DNA of 58,627 nucleotides from Treponema sp. (GTDB taxonomy: Bacteria > Spirochaetota > Spirochaetia > Treponematales > Treponemataceae): the NCBI GenBank assembly GCA_017449265.1, contig JAFSJW010000081.1, positions 1-58,627 of the forward strand. The letters are read 5' to 3'. A program made the translations under genes and the position numbers. Every line of letters starts with the position of its first letter. Within the stretch, counting starts at the first letter, position 1. This document shows, one piece after another, positions 1-6,219 of the stretch. The notes beneath the pieces were generated by a model. It ran no database searches. It had not been told where the DNA came from and saw only the letters and a program-made list of their open reading frames with translations.

Positions 1-694
1 CGCCTCCTTCTGCTCTGCCGTGAGCGTCAGGCCGTCTGCATACGGCGTTGCGCTTCCGTCGCTGAACACTATGTCGCCCACGGTTTTTGCCTCGCTAGGC
101 TCTTTCGTTCCAATCCAGCCGAATTCTGCCGTCACCGTCACATTCTTGGCAGGCATGGCGAACGTGAACTCGCGCGTTCCTGCGGTGACGGAGGCTACCT
201 GCTCCGTTCCGTCGATTTTGAGCGATTTTAGCCGCGCCGTTCCGCTCGGCTTTGCCGTGAGCGTCACGGTGCTTCCCTCAGCAACCCCCGTTGTCTTGTC
301 GGCCGTCACGCCCCCGTTGGTCGAAGTTTCCACCGTCACCTTGTACGTCGCGCTGCCCCCATCAATCCATCTGGCGTAGAGCGTGATGTTTTTCGTTATT
401 TTTGTCGTGAAGCTGAACTCGCTCGCAAGCCCGCTGTCGGCGTACCAGCCGCCGAAGTCGCAGCCGTCCTTTTTTGGGTCTTCCGGCTTCTTGGCGGTCT
501 CCCCGGCCGCCACCGTCTGCGGGTCCACCGCGCTCCCGCCGTTCGTCTCGAAGGTGACGGTGTAGCTTGTACCGCCGGAAGTTCCAACATAGCTCGTTCC
601 GCCCGAGCATGAGCTTAAGCTAAAAAGAAGCGGTACGAGAAGGAAGGCTGTTAAAAATACCCCCCCCCCGCCTATACATTTGAATAATTTTCAT
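1..694 (-). CDS. Repeat-domain lipoprotein, 5' end plus a frameshifting G10 tract; truncated by window edge
   Basis: Read on the minus strand, a good ribosome site (AGGAG, 8 bases before ATG at 694) precedes a start that encodes an Arg-Arg n-region. The downstream frame encodes a hydrophobic h-region and a lipobox ending LSSC. The two pieces are joined by ten G (660-669), which puts them one base out of register: the ATG frame ends after 24 codons. With 9 or 12 G the protein would be a normal lipoprotein. The mature part begins with an InlB/Flg_new-like repeat (TVTFETNGGS ... GWYAD ... LYARW), then a second repeat (KVTVETSTNGG ... MPAKNVTVTAEF), then a GDIVFSDGS segment also seen in the gene at the right edge. 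Codons are GC-rich (many ACG, GGC, GCG) compared with neighbours. Probable surface lipoprotein; the C-terminus lies outside the window. Either a phase-OFF allele or a homopolymer sequencing error. Confidence 0.72.
660..669 (-). repeat. Homopolymeric G10 tract in a lipoprotein signal-peptide region
   Basis: Ten consecutive C on the plus strand (G on the coding strand) lie about 25 bases after the ATG at 694. Tract length decides whether the start is in frame with the lipobox: 9 or 12 G is in frame, the 10 seen here is not. No in-frame ATG, GTG or TTG lies between the upstream TGA and the lipobox that could bypass the tract. Confidence 0.85.
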
Positions 695-1023
695 AGAATT
701 GCTCCTATAAACATAGATTTTGCGGCTGTCCTATAAGTAAGTGTCATGCTGCTCCTGAATCAAGTTCAGGATGACAGTTTCAGCATCTACTCCATCCGAA
801 GCGTTGAGATTCCGAAACGAGTTCGGAATGACACAGCTAACCGAACTTTTTGGACAGCTACCATTTTTATTTTACTTCAATTCGGGCGGTTTGTCACTGG
901 TTTTGGCGAAAATCGCACCGCGCCGCTTGGTTCGACTGGCCCCGAGAGGGCACTGCATCCCAAAACCAAGAGCCGATTGCCCGCTGGGGCGAACCCAGCG
1001 AGATTTTGCCCCCAAAAATCCTG
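695..1023. repeat. Gene-free stretch with a cluster of small palindromes
   Basis: No convincing gene is seen in these 329 bases. They hold several perfect inverted repeats: CCTGAA-N5-TTCAGG at 754-770, ATTCCGAA-N5-TTCGGAAT at 809-829 and CGCTGGG-N5-CCCAGCG at 982-1000, plus a looser TGGTTTTGG/CCAAAACCA pair around 897-970. The second unit, with its flanking AATGACA, resembles a sequence near 57860 and looks like a dispersed intergenic repeat. Open frames crossing the region have no plausible start and no coding signal. Confidence 0.55.
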
Positions 1024-2664
1024 CTAGAACTTGATTTTCCTGTCCGAACCTTTGTAATATTCCTCGCGAAGCTCGCGAACCTGAGAATCGGCCATGTAGT
1101 CATCGAACGGCATCATGCGGTCAATCACACCCTTCGGCGTAATCTCCACGATTCTGTTTGCTATCGTGGAGATGAACTCATGGTCATGGCTCGTGAACAA
1201 AATTACGCCCGGGAAGCTCACGAGAGCCTGGTTCAAGCTTTCGATTGCCTCAAGGTCAAGGTGGTTCGTAGGATCGTCAAGAATCAGCACGTTCGCGTTC
1301 GTAAGCATCATTTTTGAGAGCATACACCGGACTTTCTCGCCTCCCGACAAAACTTTCACCTTCTTCAAGGACTCGTCGCCGGAAAAAAGCATACGCCCCA
1401 AAAAGCCGCGCACATAAGCGTCATCCTGCTCCTTCGAGAACTGCTTGAGCCATTCGGTGATGTTCATGTCGTTGTCAAAATACTTGTTGTTGTCCCGCCC
1501 AAGGTAAGTGAAGCTCGTTGTCTGGCCCCAGAAATACTCTCCGTCCAAAGCCTTCTTCTCGCCCGAAACGATGTCGAACAATGAGGAGATGGCATTGTGC
1601 TCCACTCCGACGAACGCAACTTTGTCCGTGCGGTTGATTTTCAGGTCGAAATTGCTCAAAAGCTGAACGCCGTCCTCGTCCTTTGAGCACAGCTTCCGCA
1701 CCTCAAGAACATTGTTTCCAATATCGCGCTCCGGCTTGAACTGAACGAACGGGAATTTCCTGCTTGTAACTGGCAAATCCTCAAGCTCCAGCTTCTCCAA
1801 AACCTTCTTACGGCTCGTTGCCTGCCTTGACTTTGCCGCGTTTGAAGCGAAACGCTGGATGAACTCCTTGAGGTCCTTTGCCTTCTCCTCGTTCTTCTTT
1901 TTCTGGTCTTTTGCCTGTTTTTGCAGAATCTGGCTCATCTGATACCAGAAATCGTAGTTTCCTGCGAACTGTGTGATTTTTCCGTAATCAATGTCACAAG
2001 TTACCGTGCAGACCGTATTCAGAAAATGGCGGTCGTGGCTCACGACGATGACCGTGTTCGGGAAGTCCAGCAGAAAGTCCTCAAGCCAGTTGATTGACTC
2101 CAAGTCCAGACCGTTCGTCGGCTCGTCCAAAAGCAGGATATCAGGGTTCCCGAACAACGCGCGCGCAAGGAGAACACGCACTTTCTGGCTCTCGTCAAGC
2201 TCGCTCATCATTTTGTCATGGAATTTTTCCTCAAGTCCAAGCCCCGAAAGCATCTGCTCAATCTGATTTTCGGCCTCGTAGCCGCCAAGCTCGCCGAATT
2301 CAGCCTCAAGCTCCGACGAGCGGATTCCGTCCTCCTCGGTAAAATCAGCTTTTGAATAAATCGCATCGCGCTCTTTTGAAACATCGTAAAGTTTTGGAAA
2401 CCCTTGCATTACGGTATCCTTTACGCTGAACTCATCAAACGCAAAGTGGTCCTGGCTCAGGACTGCCATTCGCTCGCCGGGAGTCATAAAAATCTCACCG
2501 GTGTCACGCTCAATCTCACCGCTCAGGACTTTCAGGAAAGTTGATTTTCCGGCTCCGTTCGCTCCGATAATGCCATAGCAGTTTCCCGCCGTGAACTTCA
2601 AGTTTACATCCTTGAAGAGCGGTTTTTCGCTGAAATGAAGGCTAACATCTGAAACTGTAATCAT
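1024..2664 (-). CDS. ABC-F family ATPase (YbiT/YkpA-like), with one degenerate ATP site
   Basis: 546 aa, two ABC domains in one chain and no membrane segment: an ABC-F protein of the ribosome-associated class. Domain 1 has a clean Walker A (GANGAGKST, residues 34-42) and Walker B (LLLDEPTNGLD), but its signature is LDESQ (156-160) instead of LSGGQ. A charged linker with many Lys and Glu lies at about 245-295. Domain 2 has lost Walker A (GVEHNAISS at 353-361, no GKS/T) yet keeps a good signature (LSGGE, 439-443) and LDDPTNHLD. The one intact composite site would therefore pair Walker A of domain 1 with the signature of domain 2. Start ATG at 2664 has GGAG 10 bases upstream, directly behind a terminator. 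Role in translation is inferred from the family; substrate or antibiotic unknown. Confidence 0.9.
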   Translation of the reverse strand: MITVSDVSLHFSEKPLFKDVNLKFTAGNCYGIIGANGAGKSTFLKVLSGEIERDTGEIFMTPGERMAVLSQDHFAFDEFSVKDTVMQGFPKLYDVSKERDAIYSKADFTEEDGIRSSELEAEFGELGGYEAENQIEQMLSGLGLEEKFHDKMMSELDESQKVRVLLARALFGNPDILLLDEPTNGLDLESINWLEDFLLDFPNTVIVVSHDRHFLNTVCTVTCDIDYGKITQFAGNYDFWYQMSQILQKQAKDQKKKNEEKAKDLKEFIQRFASNAAKSRQATSRKKVLEKLELEDLPVTSRKFPFVQFKPERDIGNNVLEVRKLCSKDEDGVQLLSNFDLKINRTDKVAFVGVEHNAISSLFDIVSGEKKALDGEYFWGQTTSFTYLGRDNNKYFDNDMNITEWLKQFSKEQDDAYVRGFLGRMLFSGDESLKKVKVLSGGEKVRCMLSKMMLTNANVLILDDPTNHLDLEAIESLNQALVSFPGVILFTSHDHEFISTIANRIVEITPKGVIDRMMPFDDYMADSQVRELREEYYKGSDRKIKF

Positions 2665-2677
2665 CTATAATTTCTCC

Positions 2678-2708
2678 AAAAAAAAGAGCCGCTAACATAT
2701 AGCGACTC
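2678..2708 (-). terminator. Rho-independent terminator between the HEAT-like gene and the ABC-F gene
   Basis: On the minus strand a 9-bp stem (GAGTCGCTA with TAGCGGCTC, one G-T pair, 5-base loop) is followed by eight T. The ABC-F ribosome site begins within a few bases of the T-run, leaving no room for another promoter, so the downstream gene would depend on read-through or attenuation. Confidence 0.8.
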
Positions 2709-2735
2709 ATAAATTAGCACCGCAAAAGAACCAGA

Positions 2736-3422
2736 TTATTTTCCAGAAGACTGGAGTTTCTTAAGAAGCTCCAAAGCTCTTGTTCTTACAGGCGTAACAT
2801 AATGATAGTCCGTTGCGATTTTTGAAACTTCCTGAATAAGCTCCCTTTTGTCCTCAGTTGAGTCAGAAAGCTTCTCAAGAGCGATGATGACTTCAAGCGC
2901 AAGGCTGCTAGTCGGGTTAAGGATTCTGTTTCCTTTGTTTGCCCATACGATTGTGTTTACAACCTCATCGCCTTCGTTGATGCCGATATCTCCGAGAGAG
3001 CGAACAGCAGAAGAAAGAACCATAGGCTCGTTGTCGTTCAAAGCAATCTTAACCAAGCTGTGTTTTGCCTCTTCCGTAGCAACTTTTCCAAGCAACTCAC
3101 ACGCTTTTGCGCGGATATCAGGATAGTTGTTCATAAGGCGACCATTTTCCCTTGACTGAGAAGTAATTCCCTCACCTGCCAAAGAATCAAGCGCAGAAAC
3201 CATATCAGGCGTTACGCGTCCCTCGTTAACGGCACTCTCAAGGTACTGCAAGGCAACAAGCTTATTGTCGCGCTCATCAGATTTTGCCAACTCAGTGATG
3301 ACAACATCCTCGACGCTGCTCAAATAAGATTCCTCAACAGTTTTGTCCTTTGACTGAGCGACAGCACTAAAAGTAATGAGAGATGCACAGAAAACTCCTG
3401 CAACTTTTTTCAAAGATTTCAT
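2736..3422 (-). CDS. Exported HEAT-repeat-like protein, unknown function
   Basis: 228 aa. The first 22 residues form a Sec signal peptide (Lys-rich start, hydrophobic core, AVAQS cleavage region). The rest is helical, with repeated units of the HEAT type, for example IRAKACELLGKVAT and VLSSAVRSLGDIG, and a C-terminal VRTRALELLKKL. Such repeats usually form a curved scaffold that binds other proteins; a periplasmic location is inferred from the signal peptide. Start ATG at 3422 has a strong AGGAGG site. Probably transcribed alone or with the lipoprotein gene upstream (91-base gap), and ended by the terminator at 2678-2708. I do not recognise a named family member. Confidence 0.7.
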   Translation of the reverse strand: MKSLKKVAGVFCASLITFSAVAQSKDKTVEESYLSSVEDVVITELAKSDERDNKLVALQYLESAVNEGRVTPDMVSALDSLAGEGITSQSRENGRLMNNYPDIRAKACELLGKVATEEAKHSLVKIALNDNEPMVLSSAVRSLGDIGINEGDEVVNTIVWANKGNRILNPTSSLALEVIIALEKLSDSTEDKRELIQEVSKIATDYHYVTPVRTRALELLKKLQSSGK

Positions 3423-3512
3423 ATAAAAATCCTCCTTGCTTTATAAGAATCCATTAAGAATAACAATCAAAATGATATACCATTACAATACAATTTGCAA
3501 ATTTTATCAAGA

Positions 3513-4250
3513 CTATTTTTCAATTGGAGGAAGATGAAGCATCCATTTTCCTTTTATTTTGTTGAAATAATAGAAAACGATGTCCTCTTCGTCCTCAACC
3601 TGAACGGCCTTGACATAAGTATTCGACTCGTACCTGATTTCAGTAATCGTGCGCCCCTGCCGCGACGGAATGAACACGAACTTGAAGTAGTCCTGAAGGT
3701 TACGAATCGTAAGCCCTTTCACAGGAAGTCTTTTCTGTGCTTTCTTGAGGTTCACAGGCTTCTGCCAGTAGTCGATCGACTCAGAATCAATATATGTGAG
3801 CCAAGATTTGTAATCTTTTTCTTTCATTATAGAATCAAGCTCATCAATTATCCTGAGGATTTCTTTCTTATCTTTCTCAAAATCGTCCTTTGAGACGGAA
3901 ACACCTCCCACAGACCTTTCATATTCGTCAGCCTTGGCTTTTTCAGCCTTGACAGGCTCAGGCTCTTTTGCGGGCTTGGCAGGTTCAGGCGGCTTCACAC
4001 TCTCGGCGACGATAGGTGCCGGCTCTTCCTTTTTTGGTTCGACAGGCTTAGGCTGCGCGGGCTTTTCTGGAGCTGGCTTTTTTTCCTCAACCACAGGCTT
4101 TGGCTCTTCCTCCTTTACGAGAGGCTCTTCTATGACTTCCTCCACCTCCGCAGGAATTTGCGCCGGCTCAGTTTTTTTCTCGTTGCACGCGGAAAAAGAA
4201 AACAACATAAAGGACAGAATAAATAAATGTCCGAATTTTATTTTTTTCAT
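3513..4250 (-). CDS. Pro/Glu/Lys-rich lipoprotein, unknown function
   Basis: 245 aa with a lipoprotein signal peptide ending FSAC (Cys at about 22). Residues 25-110 are a low-complexity tract of repeated PxxP/PKPxE units typical of periplasm-spanning linkers. The C-terminal 130 residues form a compact mixed domain (KEKDYKSWLTYID, then IRYESNTYVKAVQ and a final GKWMLHLPP) that looks like an NTF2- or DUF-type fold, but I cannot name it. No Shine-Dalgarno precedes ATG 4250. A promoter TTGACT-17-TATTCT ends 8 bases before it, so the message may be leaderless. Divergent from coaD. Confidence 0.65.
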   Translation of the reverse strand: MKKIKFGHLFILSFMLFSFSACNEKKTEPAQIPAEVEEVIEEPLVKEEEPKPVVEEKKPAPEKPAQPKPVEPKKEEPAPIVAESVKPPEPAKPAKEPEPVKAEKAKADEYERSVGGVSVSKDDFEKDKKEILRIIDELDSIMKEKDYKSWLTYIDSESIDYWQKPVNLKKAQKRLPVKGLTIRNLQDYFKFVFIPSRQGRTITEIRYESNTYVKAVQVEDEEDIVFYYFNKIKGKWMLHLPPIEK

Positions 4251-4258
4251 AATTACTA

Positions 4259-4287
4259 AGAATATATCACTTGTTAGAATCAGTCAA
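4259..4287 (-). promoter_or_regulatory. Sigma-70-like promoter for the Pro-rich lipoprotein, possibly leaderless
   Basis: Minus strand: TTGACT (4287-4282), 17-base spacer, TATTCT (4264-4259). Eight bases separate the -10 from the ATG at 4250, placing +1 at about 4251-4252. No Shine-Dalgarno is present. Confidence 0.5.
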
Positions 4288-4313
4288 ATATGATATTTTT
4301 CGTGCAGGACAAT

Positions 4314-4799
4314 ATGGCAAAGGCAATTTTTCCCGGGTCTTTTGACCCGCCAACATACGGACATCTCAACATTATAGAGCGGATGAAGAATATTTTTGAC
4401 GAAATTGATTTGGTCATCGCATATAACAAGGCAAAAAAATCAATGTTCACCCCTGAGGAACGGCTCGCAATGCTCAAAGAGCTTACATCTGGCTATGAAA
4501 ATGTCTCGGTGCACCTCTGGGACAAGCTCATAGTCGATTACGCGAAGCAGTCAGGAGCAAGCGTGCTTCTGCGCGGAATCAGGAATTCGACGGACTTCGC
4601 CTATGAATTCGACTTGTCCCTTATGAACCACAACCTTTCGTCGGATGTAGAAACGCTTTTTATACCGACTGAGCCGAAATATGTTATAATCAAGTCAAGC
4701 TCAATAAAGGAGCTTGCCTCTTTCGGCGGCGACATTTCGGAGATGGTTCCTCCTCTTGTCGAAAAAGCTGTTCGCAATAAAATTCAATCGGATAATTGA
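4314..4799 (+). CDS. coaD: Phosphopantetheine adenylyltransferase
   Basis: 161 aa from ATG 4314. Catalyses transfer of AMP from ATP to 4'-phosphopantetheine, the penultimate step of coenzyme A synthesis, in the cytoplasm. The nucleotidyltransferase signature is plain: AIFPGSFDPPTYGH at residues 4-17 with the T/HxGH motif, LLRGIRNSTDFAYE in the middle, and the C-terminal YVIIKSSSIKELASFGG. Length matches the family (about 160 aa). An earlier in-frame ATG at 4290 adds eight residues not expected in the family and has no ribosome site; the chosen ATG has AGGA four bases upstream. Lies upstream of rpmF and acpP, so CoA supply, acyl carrier protein and ribosomal protein genes are clustered. Confidence 0.93.
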   Translation: MAKAIFPGSFDPPTYGHLNIIERMKNIFDEIDLVIAYNKAKKSMFTPEERLAMLKELTSGYENVSVHLWDKLIVDYAKQSGASVLLRGIRNSTDFAYEFDLSLMNHNLSSDVETLFIPTEPKYVIIKSSSIKELASFGGDISEMVPPLVEKAVRNKIQSDN

Positions 4800-4823
4800 C
4801 ACTTTACGCAAAACTGTTATAGT
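4796..4823 (+). promoter_or_regulatory. Sigma-70 promoter for rpmF
   Basis: TTGACA (4796-4801) overlaps the coaD stop codon; a 16-base spacer leads to TATAGT (4818-4823). The ribosome site and ATG of rpmF follow at 4870. Confidence 0.65.
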
Positions 4824-4869
4824 ATGAATTCCGTTATTCGGTAACAAAATATATAGTGAGGTTTTATAA

Positions 4870-5058
4870 ATGGCAGTACCTAGAGCGAAAACATCAAAAG
4901 CTCGCACACGCAGACGCCGTGGTGTCAATATGCATCTTGAAGCACCACATCTCGTAGCTTGCGGAAATTGCGGCAATCTTGTAAGACAGCATCATGTTTG
5001 CCCAAAATGTGGTTTTTACCGCGGACATCAGGTAATAACTCCTGAAGTCAACGGCTAG
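4870..5058 (+). CDS. rpmF: 50S ribosomal protein L32
   Basis: 62 aa, basic and short. It starts MAVPRAKTSKARTRRRR, the standard L32 N-terminus, and has two CxxC pairs (CGNC at about 32-35 and CPKC at 45-48) that make the zinc-binding form. Component of the large ribosomal subunit near the exit tunnel. The gene has its own promoter overlapping coaD and sits 65 bases before acpP, the usual L32-fatty-acid gene neighbourhood, though plsX and fabH are not here. Confidence 0.95.
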   Translation: MAVPRAKTSKARTRRRRGVNMHLEAPHLVACGNCGNLVRQHHVCPKCGFYRGHQVITPEVNG

Positions 5059-5069
5059 ACTAATGTGTC

Positions 5070-5092
5070 GGTTGGTCATTTTTTGACCAACC
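5070..5092 (+). promoter_or_regulatory. Perfect hairpin between rpmF and acpP
   Basis: GGTTGGTCA (5070-5078) pairs perfectly with TGACCAACC (5084-5092) around five T. It is followed by AAAAATTT rather than a T-run, so it is not a standard terminator. It may be a processing or stability element in the rpmF-acpP transcript. Confidence 0.45.
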
Positions 5093-5123
5093 AAAAATTT
5101 ATTTCCTGTAAGGAGAAAAAATC

Positions 5124-5363
5124 ATGGATGAATTGTTTGTGAAAATTCAGAAGCTTATTGCTGAGAAACTTGAGATTGAAGAAGACAAAGTAAAGCTTGA
5201 GTCTACGTTCCGTGGAGATCTCGGAGCAGACAGCCTTGATACTTACGACCTTGTTTATGCTATCGAAGAGGAACTCGGAGTTCAGATTCCTGACGAGAAA
5301 GCTAACGAGTTTGAAACTGTAAAAGATGCTTACGATTTCATTAAATCGGCAAAAGGCAACTAA
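5124..5363 (+). CDS. acpP: Acyl carrier protein
   Basis: 79 aa, strongly acidic. The GADSLDTYDLV motif around residues 34-44 carries the serine that receives the 4'-phosphopantetheine arm; the rest is the usual four-helix ACP (IEEDKVKLES, EEELGVQIPDEKANEFETV). Carries growing acyl chains in fatty acid and lipid synthesis. An AAGGAG site lies just before ATG. In most bacteria the motif reads DSLDTVELV; here Tyr-Asp replaces Val-Glu, a mild variation. A strong terminator follows. Confidence 0.95.
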   Translation: MDELFVKIQKLIAEKLEIEEDKVKLESTFRGDLGADSLDTYDLVYAIEEELGVQIPDEKANEFETVKDAYDFIKSAKGN

Positions 5364-5410
5364 TCTGACCGCTAGTTTTAGTTGAATTAAGCGATGTAAT
5401 TCGTTTACGA

Positions 5411-5457
5411 AAAGGCTGACTTCGAAAATGTAAATTTTTGGTCAGCCTTTTTTTATT
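5411..5457 (+). terminator. Rho-independent terminator after acpP
   Basis: AAAGGCTGAC (5411-5420) pairs with GTCAGCCTTT (5441-5450), continuing into a run of T. The 20-base loop is long, but the stem is perfect and GC-containing. Confidence 0.8.
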
Positions 5458-5484
5458 TTCAAAGATATTGTACACTTCTTTCAA

Positions 5485-6213
5485 ATGCTTCTTTCAAAAA
5501 AAACGCTCTCTTCGGAGAGAAAAACACAATTACAAGATTTCTGCAAGTCTCTATCGATAAAATTCAAGAACCTGAATCTTCTTGAGCTGGCCACTAAGCA
5601 CCGCTCCTATACGAACGAAGATCCAAAAAACGCGCACGAGAACAACGAGCGGCTGGAATTTTTGGGCGACAGCGTTCTTGGAGCGGCAACTGCAACTTTT
5701 CTCTACAAGGAGCTTGAGAATCATCCAGAAGGAGACCTTGCCAAGATAAAAAGCATAGTCGTGAGCGAAAAAGCCCTTGCCCCGATTGCGACTCAAATCG
5801 GAATAGACAAGCTTCTTCTGCTCGGAAGGGGCGAAGAGATGAGCGGAGGAAGAAAAAAGCCTGCGATTCTTGCCGATGCAATGGAAGCATTGTTCGGGGC
5901 GTATTATCTTGACAACGGCTATGAAAACGCCCAGAAATTCATACTGAGGTTCATCGCCCCAGAGATTGAGAAAGTTCTGAAAAACAAAGGCGCAAAAGAC
6001 TATAAATCAATCTTGCAGGAGCTGTACCAGAAAAAATACAAAATCTGCCCGCTATACGAGCTTGTAAAAAAAACAGGTCCTGACCACGACAGAACATTCT
6101 GGGTTTCAGTCCGCCTGAAAGACGAAACTTATGGTCCGGCAGAGGGAAAAAACAAGAAAGAAGCCGAGCAGAACGCCGCGAAAATGGCCCTTGAGGCTGT
6201 CGCGCAATCCTAG
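5485..6213 (+). CDS. rnc: Ribonuclease III
   Basis: 242 aa, normal length. The N-terminal endonuclease domain holds the signature NERLEFLGDSVLG (about residues 53-65) and the second acidic cluster ADAMEALFGAYY. The C-terminal third is a double-stranded RNA-binding domain (DYKSILQELYQKK ... YGPAEGKNKKEAEQNAAKMAL). It cuts double-stranded RNA in rRNA precursors and mRNAs. ATG 5485 lacks a clear ribosome site; a weak TACACT hexamer lies 8 bases upstream. It ends six bases from the convergent helicase gene. Position next to acpP is common in bacteria. Confidence 0.95.
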   Translation: MLLSKKTLSSERKTQLQDFCKSLSIKFKNLNLLELATKHRSYTNEDPKNAHENNERLEFLGDSVLGAATATFLYKELENHPEGDLAKIKSIVVSEKALAPIATQIGIDKLLLLGRGEEMSGGRKKPAILADAMEALFGAYYLDNGYENAQKFILRFIAPEIEKVLKNKGAKDYKSILQELYQKKYKICPLYELVKKTGPDHDRTFWVSVRLKDETYGPAEGKNKKEAEQNAAKMALEAVAQS

Positions 6214-6219
6214 CCCAGC

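Noticed and set aside
20..379. Plus-strand open frame of 119 codons at the left edge
   Set aside because: It is the antisense of the repeat-domain lipoprotein, whose minus-strand frame shows clear InlB-like repeats and codon structure.
746..1317. Overlapping plus-strand frames between the lipoprotein and the ABC-F gene
   Set aside because: They run through palindromic repeats and antisense to the ABC-F gene, with no ribosome site and no protein-like composition.
3934..4293. Gly/Ser-rich plus-strand frame of 119 codons
   Set aside because: Mirror image of the Pro/Glu/Lys tract of the minus-strand lipoprotein; low complexity comes from the opposite strand.
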